Made by a program: the position numbers and the translations under genes
Part shown: one piece after another, positions 48,345-62,679 of the stretch
Layout: each line of letters starts with the position of its first letter
Numbering within the stretch: the stretch's first letter is position 1
Source of the DNA: Capsicum annuum
Taxonomy: Eukaryota; Streptophyta; Magnoliopsida; Solanales; Solanaceae
Assembly (NCBI RefSeq): GCF_002878395.1
Contig: NC_061118.1
Location: 132,342,286 to 132,406,285 of the forward strand
Length of the DNA: 64,000 bases
Reading direction: 5' to 3'
The notes under the pieces: generated by a model
What the model saw: the letters and a program-made list of their open reading frames with translations, nothing else
What the model was told of the DNA's origin: nothing
Database searches by the model: none

Positions 48345-50564
48345 ACTATGTGGAGCCAAGTTACCTTAGAAAAATCCTTTTCAAAATGATTTTTGACTCT
48401 TTCAAAATTAGTTTGCGAACAGATATTCGGTAAAGGAATTCTGTTGACCGAGGGGAAGGTGTTAGGATCCCCTCATACCCATGGTTCAACCACAGTCGCT
48501 CCATAGAGTTTATCAGCTAACATGACACTATAGAATGCATAAACCAAACAAAACACACAAACCAAGCAAAGAAATCAAACAAAATTCAAAACTAAAATAA
48601 TGTCCAGTCTAAATTATACAGTCCCTAAAAATGTGGAAATATAAATCTTATTCTAAACTAATCCTAGACTATGCTCTACCTGATACCTCGGGCCTTCATC
48701 ACGAACGTCCTCTGTGTACAAGATACTTTGGGGTATTCCCCGATGAATAAGTACAAATAGCCTCGGGGCATTACTCGGCTAAATGAATACATATTCCAAA
48801 TGCGAGAAAGACAAACCATTCCACAAATATTTGAGATTATCCAACAATTCACAATTCCTACATTTGCCTACCCGACCTATTGTTTGCCTACCTATTTCAC
48901 CCCATCATAATATTATTACATTTAACAAACATCAATACTTACTCTAAATTAAACAATCATCAATGCATCAGAATAACCAATATTCACCTTTATTAATTTT
49001 TTGATTCCTGCCCCACTTTTATTCTCAAATTACTGATTTCAAATCTCAAATGAGATATTATTTCATCACACCATACATAATCAATGGAACCAACAATGAA
49101 TCAACACCAAGCAATTATTCACCACTAACAAAGATCAAACAACACACAAACATTCAATTCATAACATCGAGTATTATAAACAAAAAATAAAGAGTAAAGA
49201 TTAGAAATAGACCTCAATTTAAAGCTTTTAAAATTGATGTATTATTATAATTAAATCCGATAGAATTCATGTCTGAAACTTTGAGTCAAACCTAAATCAT
49301 CAACTAACAGAACTGGATATACCCTTTGCTCTTTTCTCCCAAAACCAAATCAAAATTCAAAAAAAAAAAGAAAAGACCCACACTAATGTCATATAATAGA
49401 GGTGGATTTGGTTAAAGTGGATGAGATTTTCCATTTAGGATCTGAGTTTTAGCAATTTTCGGCGAGTCAATATCAGAATCAACAAACAGGGGTTGGGTTT
49501 AGCTGGTTCTTGTTGGTTCCAGTCGTTAGTGACACTATCAACCGGTGGGTCTCACCAGAATAGTAACAAATATGATCGGCTATGGCAAACCCAGTGGATC
49601 TTCGATGAGAAAATGGTGAAACCCATTTATTTCTCCTTCTTTCTCTCGATTTTACTATCCCTCTCTTCGATCTCCCTCACTTCTGATCTGTGCATGTGTA
49701 TCGTGAGTGTGTGTGTGCCTATTTTGCCTTTGTGAGATGTTTGTAGATAAAAATGTGTTTGTGTATGGTGTATTCACTATATATAGGTATTTGATGAAGA
49801 AAAGAAAAAATGGCCTCCCTTATCAGTGATATTGTGTGTGTATATGTTAATCATGAAGTTCTGTGTGTTTAATGGAAGCTGTGTATTATGAATTGTGGTG
49901 TTGTGTTTGGTGTATTTAATTGTGGAGGGTGAATGATTAAGAAAAAATAGAGTTTGGTATATTTTACTGTGTGTTTGTGCCTCTCCCGTGAGTGAGAATT
50001 ATTTTTTCTGTATATAGGTCTCTCCAAAATGTGATAATAGTGTAAGGGGTAGGGGTATATGGTAGGGGTGGTGAGGTTAGGGTAAGGGTAGGGGTGTGAG
50101 GTGTCAAAATTTGATCGGAAGGGGTTGTTAGTTTGTTGTAGTTTTTATTATGTGGAAATTATCACATAGGTGAAGGTACATGGTAAGACGGGGGGTAAAA
50201 TGGTAAAAACTGATTTTGGAGGGACAAAATTACGTGTCTATATCATGCACCCTTTGGATGTAAACACAAAGTGTTTTCTGCCAAAGAAGTAGACAACAAG
50301 ATAGAATTTTGTCCCGAGTATTGTTCAAAAGAAAGAAACAAAAGGAAGAAGGGCAATCGAGTCTTGATATTGTGCATTCTACCTGTCTCAAGTTATGTGA
50401 AAGTTAAGTCACAGGTATCTCAAAGGGTTGGAAGGAGAAGGACTATACGGACTTGGAGAGTCGAGTGAGGTCCTGTCGAGGTTTTGGTCTGCGACCCTAT
50501 TATTACATCAAAAAAGTAAAATTAAAAATTAAAACATAAATGAAATTTCAAAAATCCTATCTAT

Positions 50565-52190
50565 GCAGCTTCTTTTAGACTTTGACTTAAGTTTCATCAC
50601 CCTATTCTTTAGGCGGACTCCTGTCATGCAATTTCTTCAACTTTTTGCTTGGCTTTCAATTTCTTCACCCTGTTCTCTAGGTGGGCTCTTGACTTGCAAT
50701 TTTTTCATTCTGTTGACTTTTAATTTCTTCACTCTGTTCTTCAAGCGATCTTCCAACTTTCAATTTCATCACCCTGATCTTCAAGACTTGCAATTTCCTC
50801 ACTCTATTTTCCGTGCAAGCTCCCGACTTTCATTTTCATCATCCTGTTCTTCAGGCAGGCTTTGGACTTGTGATTTCCTCACTCTGTTCTCCGAGCGAGC
50901 TCTCGATTTTCAATTTCATCACCCTGTTCTTCAGGCGGCTCCTAACTTGTAATTTCATCACTCTGTTCTCTGGGCGAGCTCCCGACTTTCAATTTTATTA
51001 CCTCATTCTTTAGGTGGGCTCGTGACTTGCAATTTTCTCACTCCATTCTCCAGAAGAGCTCCCAACTTTTAATTTCATTGCTTAATTCTTCAGGCGGGCT
51101 CCTAACTTGCAGTTTCCTCACTCTGTTCTTTAGGCGAGCTCTCGACTTTCAATTTCATCACCCTATTCTTTAGGTGGGCTCCTAACTTGGAATTTTTCTC
51201 ACTCTGTTCTCTGGGCGATCTCCCGATTTTTAATTTCATCACCTATTATTCAGGCGGTCTCCTGACTTGTGATTTTGTCACTCTGTTCTCCGAGCGAGCT
51301 CTAGACTTTTAATTTCATCACCCTATTCTTCAGGCGGGCTCCTGACTTTCAATTCATTACCCTATTTTTCAGGTGGGCTCCTGACTTTCGATTTCATCAC
51401 CTTGCTCTTCAGGCGGGCTCCTGACTTGTAATTTCATCACCTTATTCTTCAGGCGGGCTCCTAACTTTCAATTTTATCACTCTTTTCTTCAGTTGATCTC
51501 CTGAATTTTAATTTTATCACCCTGTTCTTCAAGAGGGCTCCTGACTTGCAATTTCATCACCCTATTCTTTAGGCGGGCTTCTGACTTGTAATTTCCTCAC
51601 TCTATTCTCTGGGAGAGCTCCCAACTTTCAATTTCATTACCCTATTCTTCGGGAAGGCTCCCGAGTTACAATTTCATCACTTTATTCTCTGGGTGAGCTC
51701 TCGACTTTCAATTTCATCACCCTATTCTTTGGGCAGGCTCCCGACTTGCAATTTCATCACTTTATTCTTTGAGCGGGCTCTCGAGTTGTAGTTTCATCAC
51801 CCTATTCTTTGGGCGAGCTCTCGACTTTCAATTCCAATTCTCTGTTCTCTAAGAGGGCTCCCTAACTTTCAATTTCATTACCCCGTTCTTCAGGCAGGCT
51901 CCTGACTTGCCATTTTATCAACTTGTTCTTCAGGCAGGCTCCTGACTTGCAATTTCATCACCCTGTTCTTCAGGCAGGCTCCTAACTTACAATTTCATCA
52001 CCCTGTTCTTCAGGTAGGCTTCTTACTTGCCATTTCATCACCCTGTTCTTTAGGCGGGCTCTTGACTTGCAATTTCATCACCCTATTTTTTAGGCGGGCT
52101 CCTAACTTTTAATTTCATCACCCTGTTCTTCAGGTGGGCTCCTGACTTTTTATTTTTATCACCCTGTTCTCCAGGTGCGCTCTTGTTCCT
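50565..52190. repeat. 40 bp minisatellite in the 3' LTR, about 40 copies
   Basis: Unit: aatttcatcaccctgttctt caggcgggctcctgacttgc, with two alternating flavours (caggcgggctcctgacttgc and gggcgagctcccgactttc). Roughly 40 copies by length. Because 40 is not a multiple of three the frame rotates from unit to unit; this creates spurious open frames such as 50563-50952. Confidence 0.95.
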
Positions 52191-53364
52191 TAAAATAAAG
52201 TCTTATTTTAGAAGGAGGGTCCTAAAGTGAAGTTCCTAATAACAGTAATTAAATTTTCTTTTTTCCCCAGTTTATCATCAAAAGCTTTTGCGAGTGTCAA
52301 GCCCAATCACAACTACTTGCAACAATGCATAACATAAAGATGAATCAATGATTCTGATTAACAAATGCATCTTTTGAGGGTAAAATTGAATGACTGAAAC
52401 CAACAAGTCCCTCTCTTAAGAGTAAAAGTGAAAGATTCTTACTAAAAATGCATCTTTTTGGATTAAAGGCTCGAATTAGGAAGTAAACCTCCTAGCATGA
52501 GACATGAAAGACCCAAATTAGAGAATGTGTCTCTTACAGGTACGGGATGATAAGTTTTACCACAATTGTGATTACCAAACCTATACAACAACACTGCTCT
52601 TGCATTTGCAGAAATGGGGAATTGCATCTCTAGATAATCGCACTTTGAAGACTTTGATTTAAAGGTAGCAACTCTTCCTGTATCATACAAAGAAAACTTA
52701 TGAGTTTAAAACAAGCTGGTTTGCTTGCAGATTTGGATTTTGAGGCGATTTCTCTTGCACTGGTCCCATTAAAATCTTGCTTCTAGTCATTAACATTTTT
52801 CATTTCCTTGTTACATCACTGACCCAAACTTAGATTATTAACAGTGACTCTGAAATAAATATAGTATTTTTTCTTTTCCATGCTCCTCAGATAAACCTTT
52901 TGAACCTTGGTATTTCCATAAGTTCCTAGACTTGTCTGTTGACAATGCTTTCTGCATGCCTTATTTTAACTCACAATCATATCTCTTTTCATATGTTGGC
53001 CTTTTGTCTTGCTTTGTGCAATTGAAGAAGTTAGTAGCTAGTTTTGAAATCTTTTCTCACTTGTTTTGACATAGACAAGACTTAGTGACATGAGAAAAAT
53101 GACAATGATTTTTTTATTTGGATAAATGACTCAAGAAAATAAAAAAAAAGATGATAAAAATAAAGAAAAGACAATGAATGTCCCAATTAAAAAAGAGAAT
53201 AGAAGAATTTATCTGAAAGTGACAGTTAACTCTAATGATTACGACATGCATTTTGGATTAAGATGCCTGAAATTTTCATCCAAACTTTCCACCAATTGTT
53301 GTTGAGTTAATGACCTTGAAATTGAGTTATTTTATTGGACCAATTGCATTTGGAGACTTCATTC

Positions 53365-53640
53365 AGCTAGTGGCGTCTCTAAGGGTTTTTGCCAACAAGC
53401 CCCTCTCATTTTGTTTCTCTCAGCTCAACATTTCCCTATGGTGTCCGTGAGGGTTTTCAGTAATGAGACTGTCATTTTTATTTCTCTCAGCTCACCATCG
53501 CCTTATGGTGCCCATGAGGGTTTTTACTAATAAGGCTCTCTCATTTTATTTCTCTCAACTTACCATCGTCTTACGGTGCCCAAAAGGGTTTTCACCAATA
53601 AGGCTCTGTCATTTTTATTTCTCTCATGATTCCTTATGCT
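53365..53640. repeat. ~60 bp tandem repeat in the 3' LTR, about four copies
   Basis: Unit contains tctcagctcaccatcgcctt, atggtgcccatgagggtttt and accaataaggctctctcatt. Copies differ by many point changes. The same array occurs at 62,680-62,940 in the other LTR. Confidence 0.9.
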
Positions 53641-54934
53641 GAGGAAGACGAGTAGTTCCCAAAATGCGTCATCATATCCATTGCATTCTTAGCCTTAACA
53701 TTCTCAAAGGTAGATCTGAAGGTCTTTCTTTGGTTGTAACTTGGATTTTGGGTAAGGTTAGAAAGAAAAGATGGTATGAGGCCCAAACGACACTTGAAGT
53801 AGGATAGGACTTACAACTTTTGGAATCGACTCAAACAACGAGGATTAACTCATGCCCCAGTTTCTTTTAACCAAGCAATTCTAAATTATTTATTTGGTTG
53901 GACTGAGCCCAGAGTAGGGTAACCTATGTATCTCACCCTTTAGAAGGAGAATCAGGTCACATATAGTTCTGACAACTTGTACTTTTGCTTGACTCTAATT
54001 TATTTTCTTTTTTTTCATTAACTCTTTTATCTTGGAGAATTTTTCTGACTCTATTTTTCTTGACATTCTTCTCTTTTCTTTCTTTGACACATTTTTCTAT
54101 ATTTTTTCTCTTTTTTTGATTCTATTCTTTACTCGACACTTTTATTTTGAGCTTTGTTGACTCTATCTTGATTCCAAATGAGGGATATGAAAGGAAATAA
54201 CACTAAAGCTCAAATAGGGTAAACAAAGGATGACGCAATGTTTGGATTGTGGAATGAAATGCCTTCGTTATATCAATCCTTGAAAATGCTAGTACATATC
54301 ATACAATATGAAGTGAAAGATGAAGATCATTTGTGACACTTTAAAAATACTAACTTTAACTGAGCATGCTTGCCACTTCTCCTTCTACACTTGCCAAACA
54401 TACAATTCCACCTTCGTTTTCCAACACTCACATCAAATGACTCATGCTTTCGTAGAGATGATAATCTTTTTATTTCTCTTGATATAAGGATCGCGCGTCC
54501 ACTATTTGACCTAATTGAGATATGATTATTAAGTTATGACCAAGTTATTCTTGTGATTCTCAAAATAATTGCCTTAATTTTGAAAGAAGGCTTCAACGTG
54601 GTCATCAAATGTCTCAACACTTTACCAATTTCTCAGATGCCCCCTTTTCTAACTTTAACCCTCTAATTCAAAGTTTATGCTTAAACTAGATTTTAAGATC
54701 TAGCTGAAAATTCTGCAAGCATGTCATATCACTATAACCAACATAAAATATACTATGTAAAGAAAACAAACAAACACATATTTAAAACACAAAAGAAAAA
54801 AGGACACTCCATTTAGTTAAAATAAAAGATAGAAGGGTTTGAACATAAACGACAAAGGGACAAAACAAGATAAATACCAAACACAACCCTTAAATAATTT
54901 AGATAACAAAAAAGAAAATAAAACAAACTACCAG

Positions 54935-56480
54935 ACCTCTTCCTATTAGGGAGTGGGGTGACTTCTCAATTGCTCCGCCTGACATCTTAGCCACTGGTTT
55001 GCGTATCAGCATGACTAGAGCTTCCACCACTGTCAGACACATTCCATTCAATAAATAAGTTTTGGATCCCCATGCTTACCTCATTGCTTCCCAGATATTA
55101 TGCAGTACCACGTGCTGGAGAAGAACTCTGTGGGACGGTTGAGGTGCCAATGCTTTACACCACAATCATTTTTCCTTGAATCATTCTCTCTATTTATTTT
55201 TTCAAAGTATGAAAATCTTCAATACTGTGACCCTGATCATCAGAATAATATGTACAGCATATATTAGGATTAATATTTCTTAAATGCAGGTCAGGAATAT
55301 ACCCAAGGAGAGAAGTAATTATGCTCCATTGTAATGATCTTTGGAACAGACTAGCATATCATTCTCCAATTGGAATAAAACTATCCCTAGGCTTCTGCCT
55401 CTTCTCATTGTTTGACTTGGATCAAACATCAGACCTAGAAGGGCTTTGATATATTTGTGTAGTTGGAAGGTGACTCTGAGGCATTGGTGCACACCATTGT
55501 GAGTAAGAGGAGAGTTGAACATATGGTTGGGTGCAGTATACTAGATATAAAGGTGGGGAGATGGAGTATAATGGATTTTGGGAGTGATTATATGGATCTT
55601 GGAAATAAACTTGGGCCTCATACCGAGGATAACAGCGACGTGGTCTTCTTAGGTGTGCCCGTCGTCAAACTACAATAGCAGTTGCATCTTTCTCATTCTT
55701 CTTCCCTCCAGTTTCCCTTTATTGATTGCAATATTGGCCCAAATGTTTCACGAATTCCTCATGTCCATATTTCTCCTTAAATTTTGGCATCTCAAGGATT
55801 GGAGAAAGGTTAACACTTTAAGACATGCCCCAGTTTTTGTATGAAACATCTTATTTACCTGCAGGTCCTAAGAAAATATTCATAGTACTTTTCGCACTCT
55901 TCCTCTTTGCAATCATTTCTATAACTCTTCTGGCATGCTAGATTTCTTGTTAAGAAATTTTGGTAGCCCAATTAACATTGATGTGGGCTTCGAAGTATAG
56001 CAATGATCATTAAGAGTATTGAACATGGGTCCACTAGCAGATTTGGGCGGCACAACTATTGGATTAATAGCCAAAGTAGAAGCCTCAGTAGATCGTTGAG
56101 CAATAAAATCACAGATAGTGCGTGGTGTTGTACATGTAGTAGGCTTATACTGAGGAGCTAGAGGAGTAGTAGTAAGAGTATTGGGATGCAGATGACATGG
56201 AATAAACTTTGAGGCATGTTGCGGTGCATCAACAACAATAGGAAACTGACTTTGCAATTCTAATGGAAAACTTAATATATTTACAAGGTCAATAGTGGGG
56301 AATGGAGAAGGAGGCAGCCCACTGTCCCAAGCTCAATACATCTCCATTATTTGTTGTCTTAGTCTCAAATTCCCTTCCTTTAAACTCTCATTTTCCTGAC
56401 TCTTTGTTTGATCAATGAGGTAACTCTCTATATTCTTTTTGAACACTGTTAAACCTTCTTTAGATTTGGTGTGATGTGGA
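54935..56480 (-). pseudogene. Gag pseudogene of the Ogre/Tat-like element
   Basis: Decayed minus-strand frame. From about 56,480 there is a charged, coiled-coil-like segment (SQENESLKEGNLRLRQQIME), then a stop at a glutamine-like site. An open, proline-rich part follows at 56257-55919, including NPIVVPPKSASGPMFNTLND. Later, around 55,650-55,150, come YPRYEAQVYFQDPYNH, PRDSFIPIGE and the spacing of a degenerate knuckle (YYSDDQGHSIEDFHTLKK), in which cysteine positions have been lost. These phrases are characteristic of the gag of Solanaceae Tat/Ogre Gypsy elements. The core capsid segment between these parts is not visible, so it is deleted as well as frameshifted. Gag would form the particle shell. 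Confidence 0.7.
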
Positions 56481-58216
56481 AGACCCCCCAAAATGCCACA
56501 AACCAACCACCTTAAACTAACTGAACAAGAGATAAAAAAACGTGTTAGAGTTCAACACTTTCTCAAAATCTTTTTTTATTGTTCTTGAAAAGATCATCGA
56601 ACCCAAAAAGGGCGCCTATATATCTCACTCTCTCGGGAGGAGAATCAGATGTACATAGTTCATGAAGTTTGGCCACAAAAGGGCCAATGAAGCTCTCTTT
56701 CTTTTTCTTGAAACTTTTGAAGAAAAGAAAGTAATAAAGTGTCAAAATAATTGACGAATTTTTTTTTTCATTTTTTAGGTTTAAATCCCTATACAAAATG
56801 AAATCTATAATTACCAGAAAAATCTTTTGGATTTTTGATTTTTAATTTCATACGACAAAGTAAGTTGAAGCTATTAAAGAAATTTTTTTTTTTGTGGTTT
56901 TCTTTTAGAGATGTATATGACATCTACTCTAAATTAAGAGTGAATAAAATCTTTTTGAATTTTCCAGATTCCTATACAAAATGAAACCTATGATTACCAA
57001 AGAAAAATCATTTTAGGTTTTCAATTTTTAATTTCATACGAAAATGAAACTTGAACCTATTAAAGGAAAATTATTTGTAGTTTTTTTAAAAGATTTATAT
57101 GAAACACCTACTCTAAATGAAGAGAGAATAAAATATTTTTGAATATTTTAAATAAGATCACCGAACCCTAGAAGGGCTGCCTACGTATCTCACTCCCGAA
57201 AGAGGAGAATCAGGTGTGCATAGTTCGTCCAGATTGGACAATTTAGAATTAAATAACGAACTGAACCTTGACTTGAGAGACACGACCAAAAACAGACGAT
57301 GAAAAATGTTAATAAAATCTTTTTGAGTTTTCAGTTTGACACTTCACATAAAAATGACACCAACAGCTATGAAAGAAAAATCTCCTTTGGTATTTTCCTA
57401 TATGAAATGTACAAAACTTCTACCATCTTTTTTTGAATTTTTCTTTTATAAAAAGATGCTATTGAGAAAAATATTTTTGGAGTTTCGAATTTGTGAATCC
57501 TTACTAAAGAAACAAAAAAAATCCTTTCTATGTTTTTGATTTTTTTAAAAAATGAGTGCAAAACATAAACAATCTTTTTTAATTTGTGTATTGTGGAAAA
57601 CAAAAGCCATAAAGAACTCTAAAAAATATGAAACTCTATTTTTATTCACCTCTTCTTTTCTTTTCTTTTCATTTTTTCAATATTTTCTTGCCTACGCACT
57701 TTACTTCTAACACATTCTTTCCCCAAATCAATTCGTCAAGTAGCCCCGTCACCCTAAAAAATAGAGCATTTAGAACGTAGGGATGATTTTAATGTGAGTC
57801 TCCTATAAAGGACCAAGTGAGTCCCGCTAGGTCTCAATATGATGTAGATAAGCATGACCTAAAGGCTGACCTATGATAGGGTCCACTAGTAAGGCTGTTC
57901 GGGGGAGCGTATGTTCGATAGTGGCTGTGATAGCTTTCCACCTAATCCATACGTCCGATGGCTCCCCTCCTAAAATAAGAGTGACTCAACTAGATTTCAT
58001 GTACACGACGTGTACTTCGGGACTTGTGGCAAAAGAAATGACTCGGGTAATGCAAATGATGCCAGATATAAAGCGGTAACACATAAAGAAAGATTGTAAA
58101 CAAAGAAAATGTAGGTAATCAACAATGATAAGACAATAACACAAAAAAATGTGTATACACCTATAGTGTCAAATTAAGCCTATATAACTCAAAAAGAAGC
58201 TTGAATTATGAAAATA
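56481..58216 (-). other. 5' untranslated internal region of the Ogre-like element
   Basis: Between the primer binding site and gag. Several short frames show no recognisable domain, and the sequence has many A and T runs. A motif near 56,612-56,650 and again near 57,178-57,214 (tatctcac...gaggagaatcagg) recurs, and also occurs once in each LTR. Ogre elements can have an extra ORF1 here; I do not see one intact. Confidence 0.5.
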
Positions 58217-58234
58217 TCCCCAGCAGAGTCGTCA
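58217..58234 (-). promoter_or_regulatory. Primer binding site of the Ogre-like element
   Basis: The minus strand reads TGACGACTCTGCTGGGGA, differing in one base from the TGGCGACTCTGCTGGGGA type seen in Tat/Ogre-like plant elements, four bases from the LTR end. It sets the element's orientation as minus. Which tRNA it pairs with I cannot verify. Confidence 0.65.
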
Positions 58235-60609
58235 GAATTATCACACCCCCTTTTTTTACCAAAAAGATTCGATTTTATGTTTCAAAAGGATTTTTATTAT
58301 CAAGTGATAAAAAATAAATATTTGTTTCGAAAAAGGACTCATTTCACTATTAAATTCAAAGTTGAGACTTGGCATAGTCGGGTGTGCCAAGTCACCTTAG
58401 AAAAATCCTCTTCAAAATGATTTTTGACTCTTTCAAAACTAGTTTGTGAATAGAGATTCCGACTAAGGAATTCTGTTGACCAATAGGAAGGTGTTAGGCT
58501 CCCCTCGAACCTGTGGTTCAACCAGGGTCACTCTGTAGAGTATATCGGCTAACATGACACTATAGAATGCATAAACCAAACAAAACACACAAACCAAGTA
58601 AACAAACAAATCAAACAAAATTTAAAACCAAAATAATGTCCGGTCCAAATTATACAATCACCAAAAAAAATGTGGAAATGTAAATCCTATTCTAAACTAA
58701 TCCTAGACTATGCTCTACCCGATGCCTCGAGCCTTCATCACGAATGTCCTCCACGTACAATATACATCGGGGCATTCTCCGATGAATAAGTACAAATGGC
58801 CACGGGGCATTCCCCGGCTAAATGAATACATATTCAAAATGGAAAAAAGACAAACCATTCCACAAACATTTCAAATTATCAAAAAATTCACAATTCCTAA
58901 ATTTTCCTACCCGACCTACTATTTGCCTACCAATTTCAAACCATCATGATATTATTGTGTTTAACAAACATCAATCTTACTCTGAATTAAACAATCATCA
59001 ACGCATCAGAATAACCGATATTCACCTTTATTAATTTTTCAATTCTCGCCCCACTTTTATTCTCAAATTACCAATTTCAAATTTCAAATGAGATATTATT
59101 TCATCACACCATACATAATCAACAAAAATAACAATAAATCAACACCAAGCAACTATTGACCACTAACAAGGGTCAAGCAACACACAAATGATCAATTCAT
59201 AACATCGAGTATTATAAATAAGGAAACAAAGAGTAAAGTTTAGAAATGGACCTTAATTTGGAGCTTTCAAAATTGATGTATTATTTGAATTAAATCTGAT
59301 AGAATCCACGTACGAAACCTCGAGTTGAACCTAAATCACGAACTAACTGAACTGGATATATCGTTTGCTCTTGTCACTTAAAACCGAACCAAAATCTGAA
59401 AAAAAAGACCCACATTGATGTCATATGTTATGAGTCTGTTTAATTTTTGTTTGATTTATTTCACTAGAAATAAAGGTGGATTTGGTCAGAGTGGATGAGA
59501 TTTTCTATTTGGGATCTGAGTTATAGCAATTTCCGATAAGTTAACATTGGAATCGACAAATAGCAATCGAGTTTGGCTGGTTCTTATTGGTTCTGGTCGT
59601 TGGTGATGTCATCTGCTGATGGGTCTCACCGAAACAGTAACAAATACGACCGGCTACGGCAAACTTGGTGGATCTCTAATGAGAAAATGGTCAAACCCAT
59701 CTATTTATCCTTCTCTCTCTCAATTTCACTATCTCTCTCTTCGATCTCCCTCACTTCTGATCTCTGTATATGTAACATGATTGTGTGTGTGCCCATTTTA
59801 CCTCTATGAGATATGTGTAGATAGAAATTATGTTTATGTATGGTGTATTCTCTGTATATGGGTATGTGATGAATAAAATAAAAAGTGGCCTTCCTTCTTA
59901 GTGATATTGTATGTGTATATAGTAATCATGAAGTTCTGTGTGTTCCATGGAAATAGTGTATCGCAAATTATAGCATTGTGTATTGGTGTATGTAATTGTG
60001 GAGGTTGAATGATTAAGAAAAAATGGAGCTTGGTATATTTCATTGTGTGTGTTTGTACCTCTCCCGTGAGTGAGAATTATTTTTTGGTATATGGGTCTCT
60101 CCAAAATGTGATAAAGGGGTAAGGGGTAGGGGTAGTTAGGTGAGGATATGTAAAAATTTGATTGGGAAGGGTTGTTAGTTTGTTGGATTTGTTATTGTGT
60201 GGAAATTATCACATAGGTGAAGATACGTGGTAATACGGGGGGTAAAATAGTAAAAAAAATTATTTTAGAGGGTCTAAATTACGTGTCTACATCATGCCCC
60301 TTTTGGATATAAACACAAAGTGTTTTCAGCCAAATAAGTAGACAACGAGACAGAATTTTGTCCCGAGTATTATTCATAAGAAAGAAACAAAGGGATGAAG
60401 GGCAATCGAGTCTTGATTTTGGGCATTCTACCTGTATCAAGTTATGTGAGAGTCAAGTCACAAGTATCTCAAAGGGTTGGAAGGACAAGGACTATACCGA
60501 GTTAGAGAGTCGAGTGAGGTCCTATCAATGTTTCGGTCCGCGGCTTTGTCATTATATCAAAAAATTAAAATTACAAGTTAAAACATAAATAAAATTACAG
60601 AAATCCTAT

Positions 60610-61590
60610 CTATGCAGCTTTTTTAGGACTTTTGACTTGAGTTTCATTACCCTATTCTTCAGGCGGGCACCTGATTTGTAATTTCTTCAACTTTTTGCTT
60701 GACTTTCAATTTCTTCACCTTGTTCTCTAGGTAGGCTCCTGACTTACTATTTTTTCAATTTATTGATGTTCAACTTCTTCACTTTTTTGCTTGACTTTCA
60801 ATCTCTTAAACTTGTTGCTTGACTTTCAATTTCATCACCCTACTCTTCGGGTGGGCTCTCGAGTTGTAATTTCTTCACTCTATTCTTCGGGCAGTCTCTC
60901 GACTTTCAATTTCATCACCCTGTTCTTCAGGCGGGCTCCTGACTTGCAATTTCTTAAATCTATTTTCCAGGCGAGCTCCCAACATTCAATTTTATCATCC
61001 TATTCTTCAAGCAGGCTCCTGACTTACAATTTCCTCACTTTGTTCTCCGAGTGAGCTCCCGACTTTTAATTTTATTACCCTGTTCTTTAAGCGGGCTCCT
61101 GGCTTGCAATTTCATCACTCTGTTCTCTGTGCAAGCTCTCGACTTTTAATTTTATCACCATATTCTTTAGGCAGGTTCCTGACTTACAATTTCCTCACTC
61201 TTTTCACCAGGCGAGCTCCCGACTTTCAATTTCATTACCTTGTTCTTTAGGCGGGCTTCTAACTTTCAATTTTCTCACTCTGTTCTCCGGGCGAGCCCCC
61301 GAATTTTGATTTTATCACCCTATTCTTCAGGTGGACTACTGTCTTGCAATTTTATTACTCTATTCTCCAGGTGAGCTCCTAACTTTTAATTTTATCACCC
61401 CGTTCTTCAGGCGGACTCCTGGCTTGAAATTTCATCACCTTTTTCTCTGGTATATCTCTCGACTTTCAATTTCATCACCCTATTCTCCAGGTAGGCTCCC
61501 GAGTTGCAATTTCTTTACTCTGTTCTCCGGGCAAGCTCCCAACTTTAAATTTCATCACCCTGTTCTTCAGGCGAGCTCCTAAAATCAAAA
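60610..61590. repeat. 40 bp minisatellite in the 5' LTR, about 24 copies
   Basis: Same unit as at 50,565-52,190, but the array is about 980 bp against 1,625 bp. Confidence 0.95.
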
Positions 61591-62679
61591 TCAAAACTTG
61601 AACAAAAATTATCCCAAATAAAGATTATGATAAAGAAAGATTCTATATTTCAGAAAAATAAAGTCTCACTTTCTAGGAGGGTCCTAAAGTGAAGTTCCAA
61701 ATAACATGATTTACTTTTAATTTTTGCCCCAGTTTTCATCAAAAGCTTTTGTGGGTGTCAAACCTAATCACAACTACTTGCAAGAGTGCATAATGCAAAG
61801 ATGAATCAAGATACTGATCAACAAATACCCCTTTTGATGGTAAAATTAAATAACTGAGACCAAATAAATCCCTTACTTAAGAATGAAAGTGAAAGGTTCT
61901 TGCTAAAATTGCATCTTTTAGAATTAACGGTTCAAATTTCGAAGTACACCTCCTAGCCTTGCATTTGCAGAAATGAGGAATCGCACCCCAAGATGTTTGC
62001 GCTTTAAAGCCTTTGCTTTAAAGGTAGCAACTGTTCTTATTTCATACAAACAAAACTTGTGAGTTTAAATAAGGTAGTTGGCTTGCGGCTTTGGCCTTGA
62101 AGGCGATTTCTCTTGCATTCTTCTTGCTGCACCATTGACCCAAACTCAAATTATCAAAAGTGAACCATAAACAAGTACCATCTCCATTTTGCTATGTCTC
62201 TTAGATAAATCTCTCGAACCTTGATTTTTCCTTGATTTCCCAAACATGTTTCTGACAAAACTTCCTACTTGTAATGTTTTGACTTACAATCATATTTCTT
62301 TCATGTGCTAATCTTTTGTTTTGCTTTGTGCAATTGAAGAAGTTGGTAGCAAGTTTTGAGATCTTTTCTCACTTGTATTGACATGGACTTGACTCAAAGA
62401 CAAGAGAAAAATGACAATAATTTTATTTGGATAACTGACTCAAGAAAATAAAATAAAAATGAAGAGAATAAATAAAAGACCATGAATGTGTCCATTGAAA
62501 AAGAGAAAAGAAGAATTTGTCCGAAAATGATAGTTAATTTTAATGATTATGACATACATTTTGAATTAAGCTGCCTGATCTTTCCAACCAAACTTTCTAT
62601 CAATTTTTCTCGAGTTAATGACCCTAAAAATGAGTTACTTCCTTGGTACAATTGTATTCGGAGACCTCATTTGGCCAGT

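Larger units (their letters stand above)
48345..54920 (-). repeat. 3' LTR of the Ogre-like element, truncated at its outer end
   Basis: It parallels 58,370-64,000. Matching blocks include the phrases at 48,349/58,385 (accttagaaaaatcc), 49,590/59,670, 50,230/60,270, 52,200/61,680 and 54,590/63,685. The exact inner boundary is uncertain (54,905-54,940). Open frames inside come mainly from the 40 bp minisatellite and are not genes. Confidence 0.72.

Noticed and set aside
50563..51013. Open frames of 129 and 66 codons with repeated hydrophobic motifs
   Set aside because: They are translations of the 40 bp minisatellite in a rotating frame; the same happens at 60,791-61,582. No start context or conserved domain.
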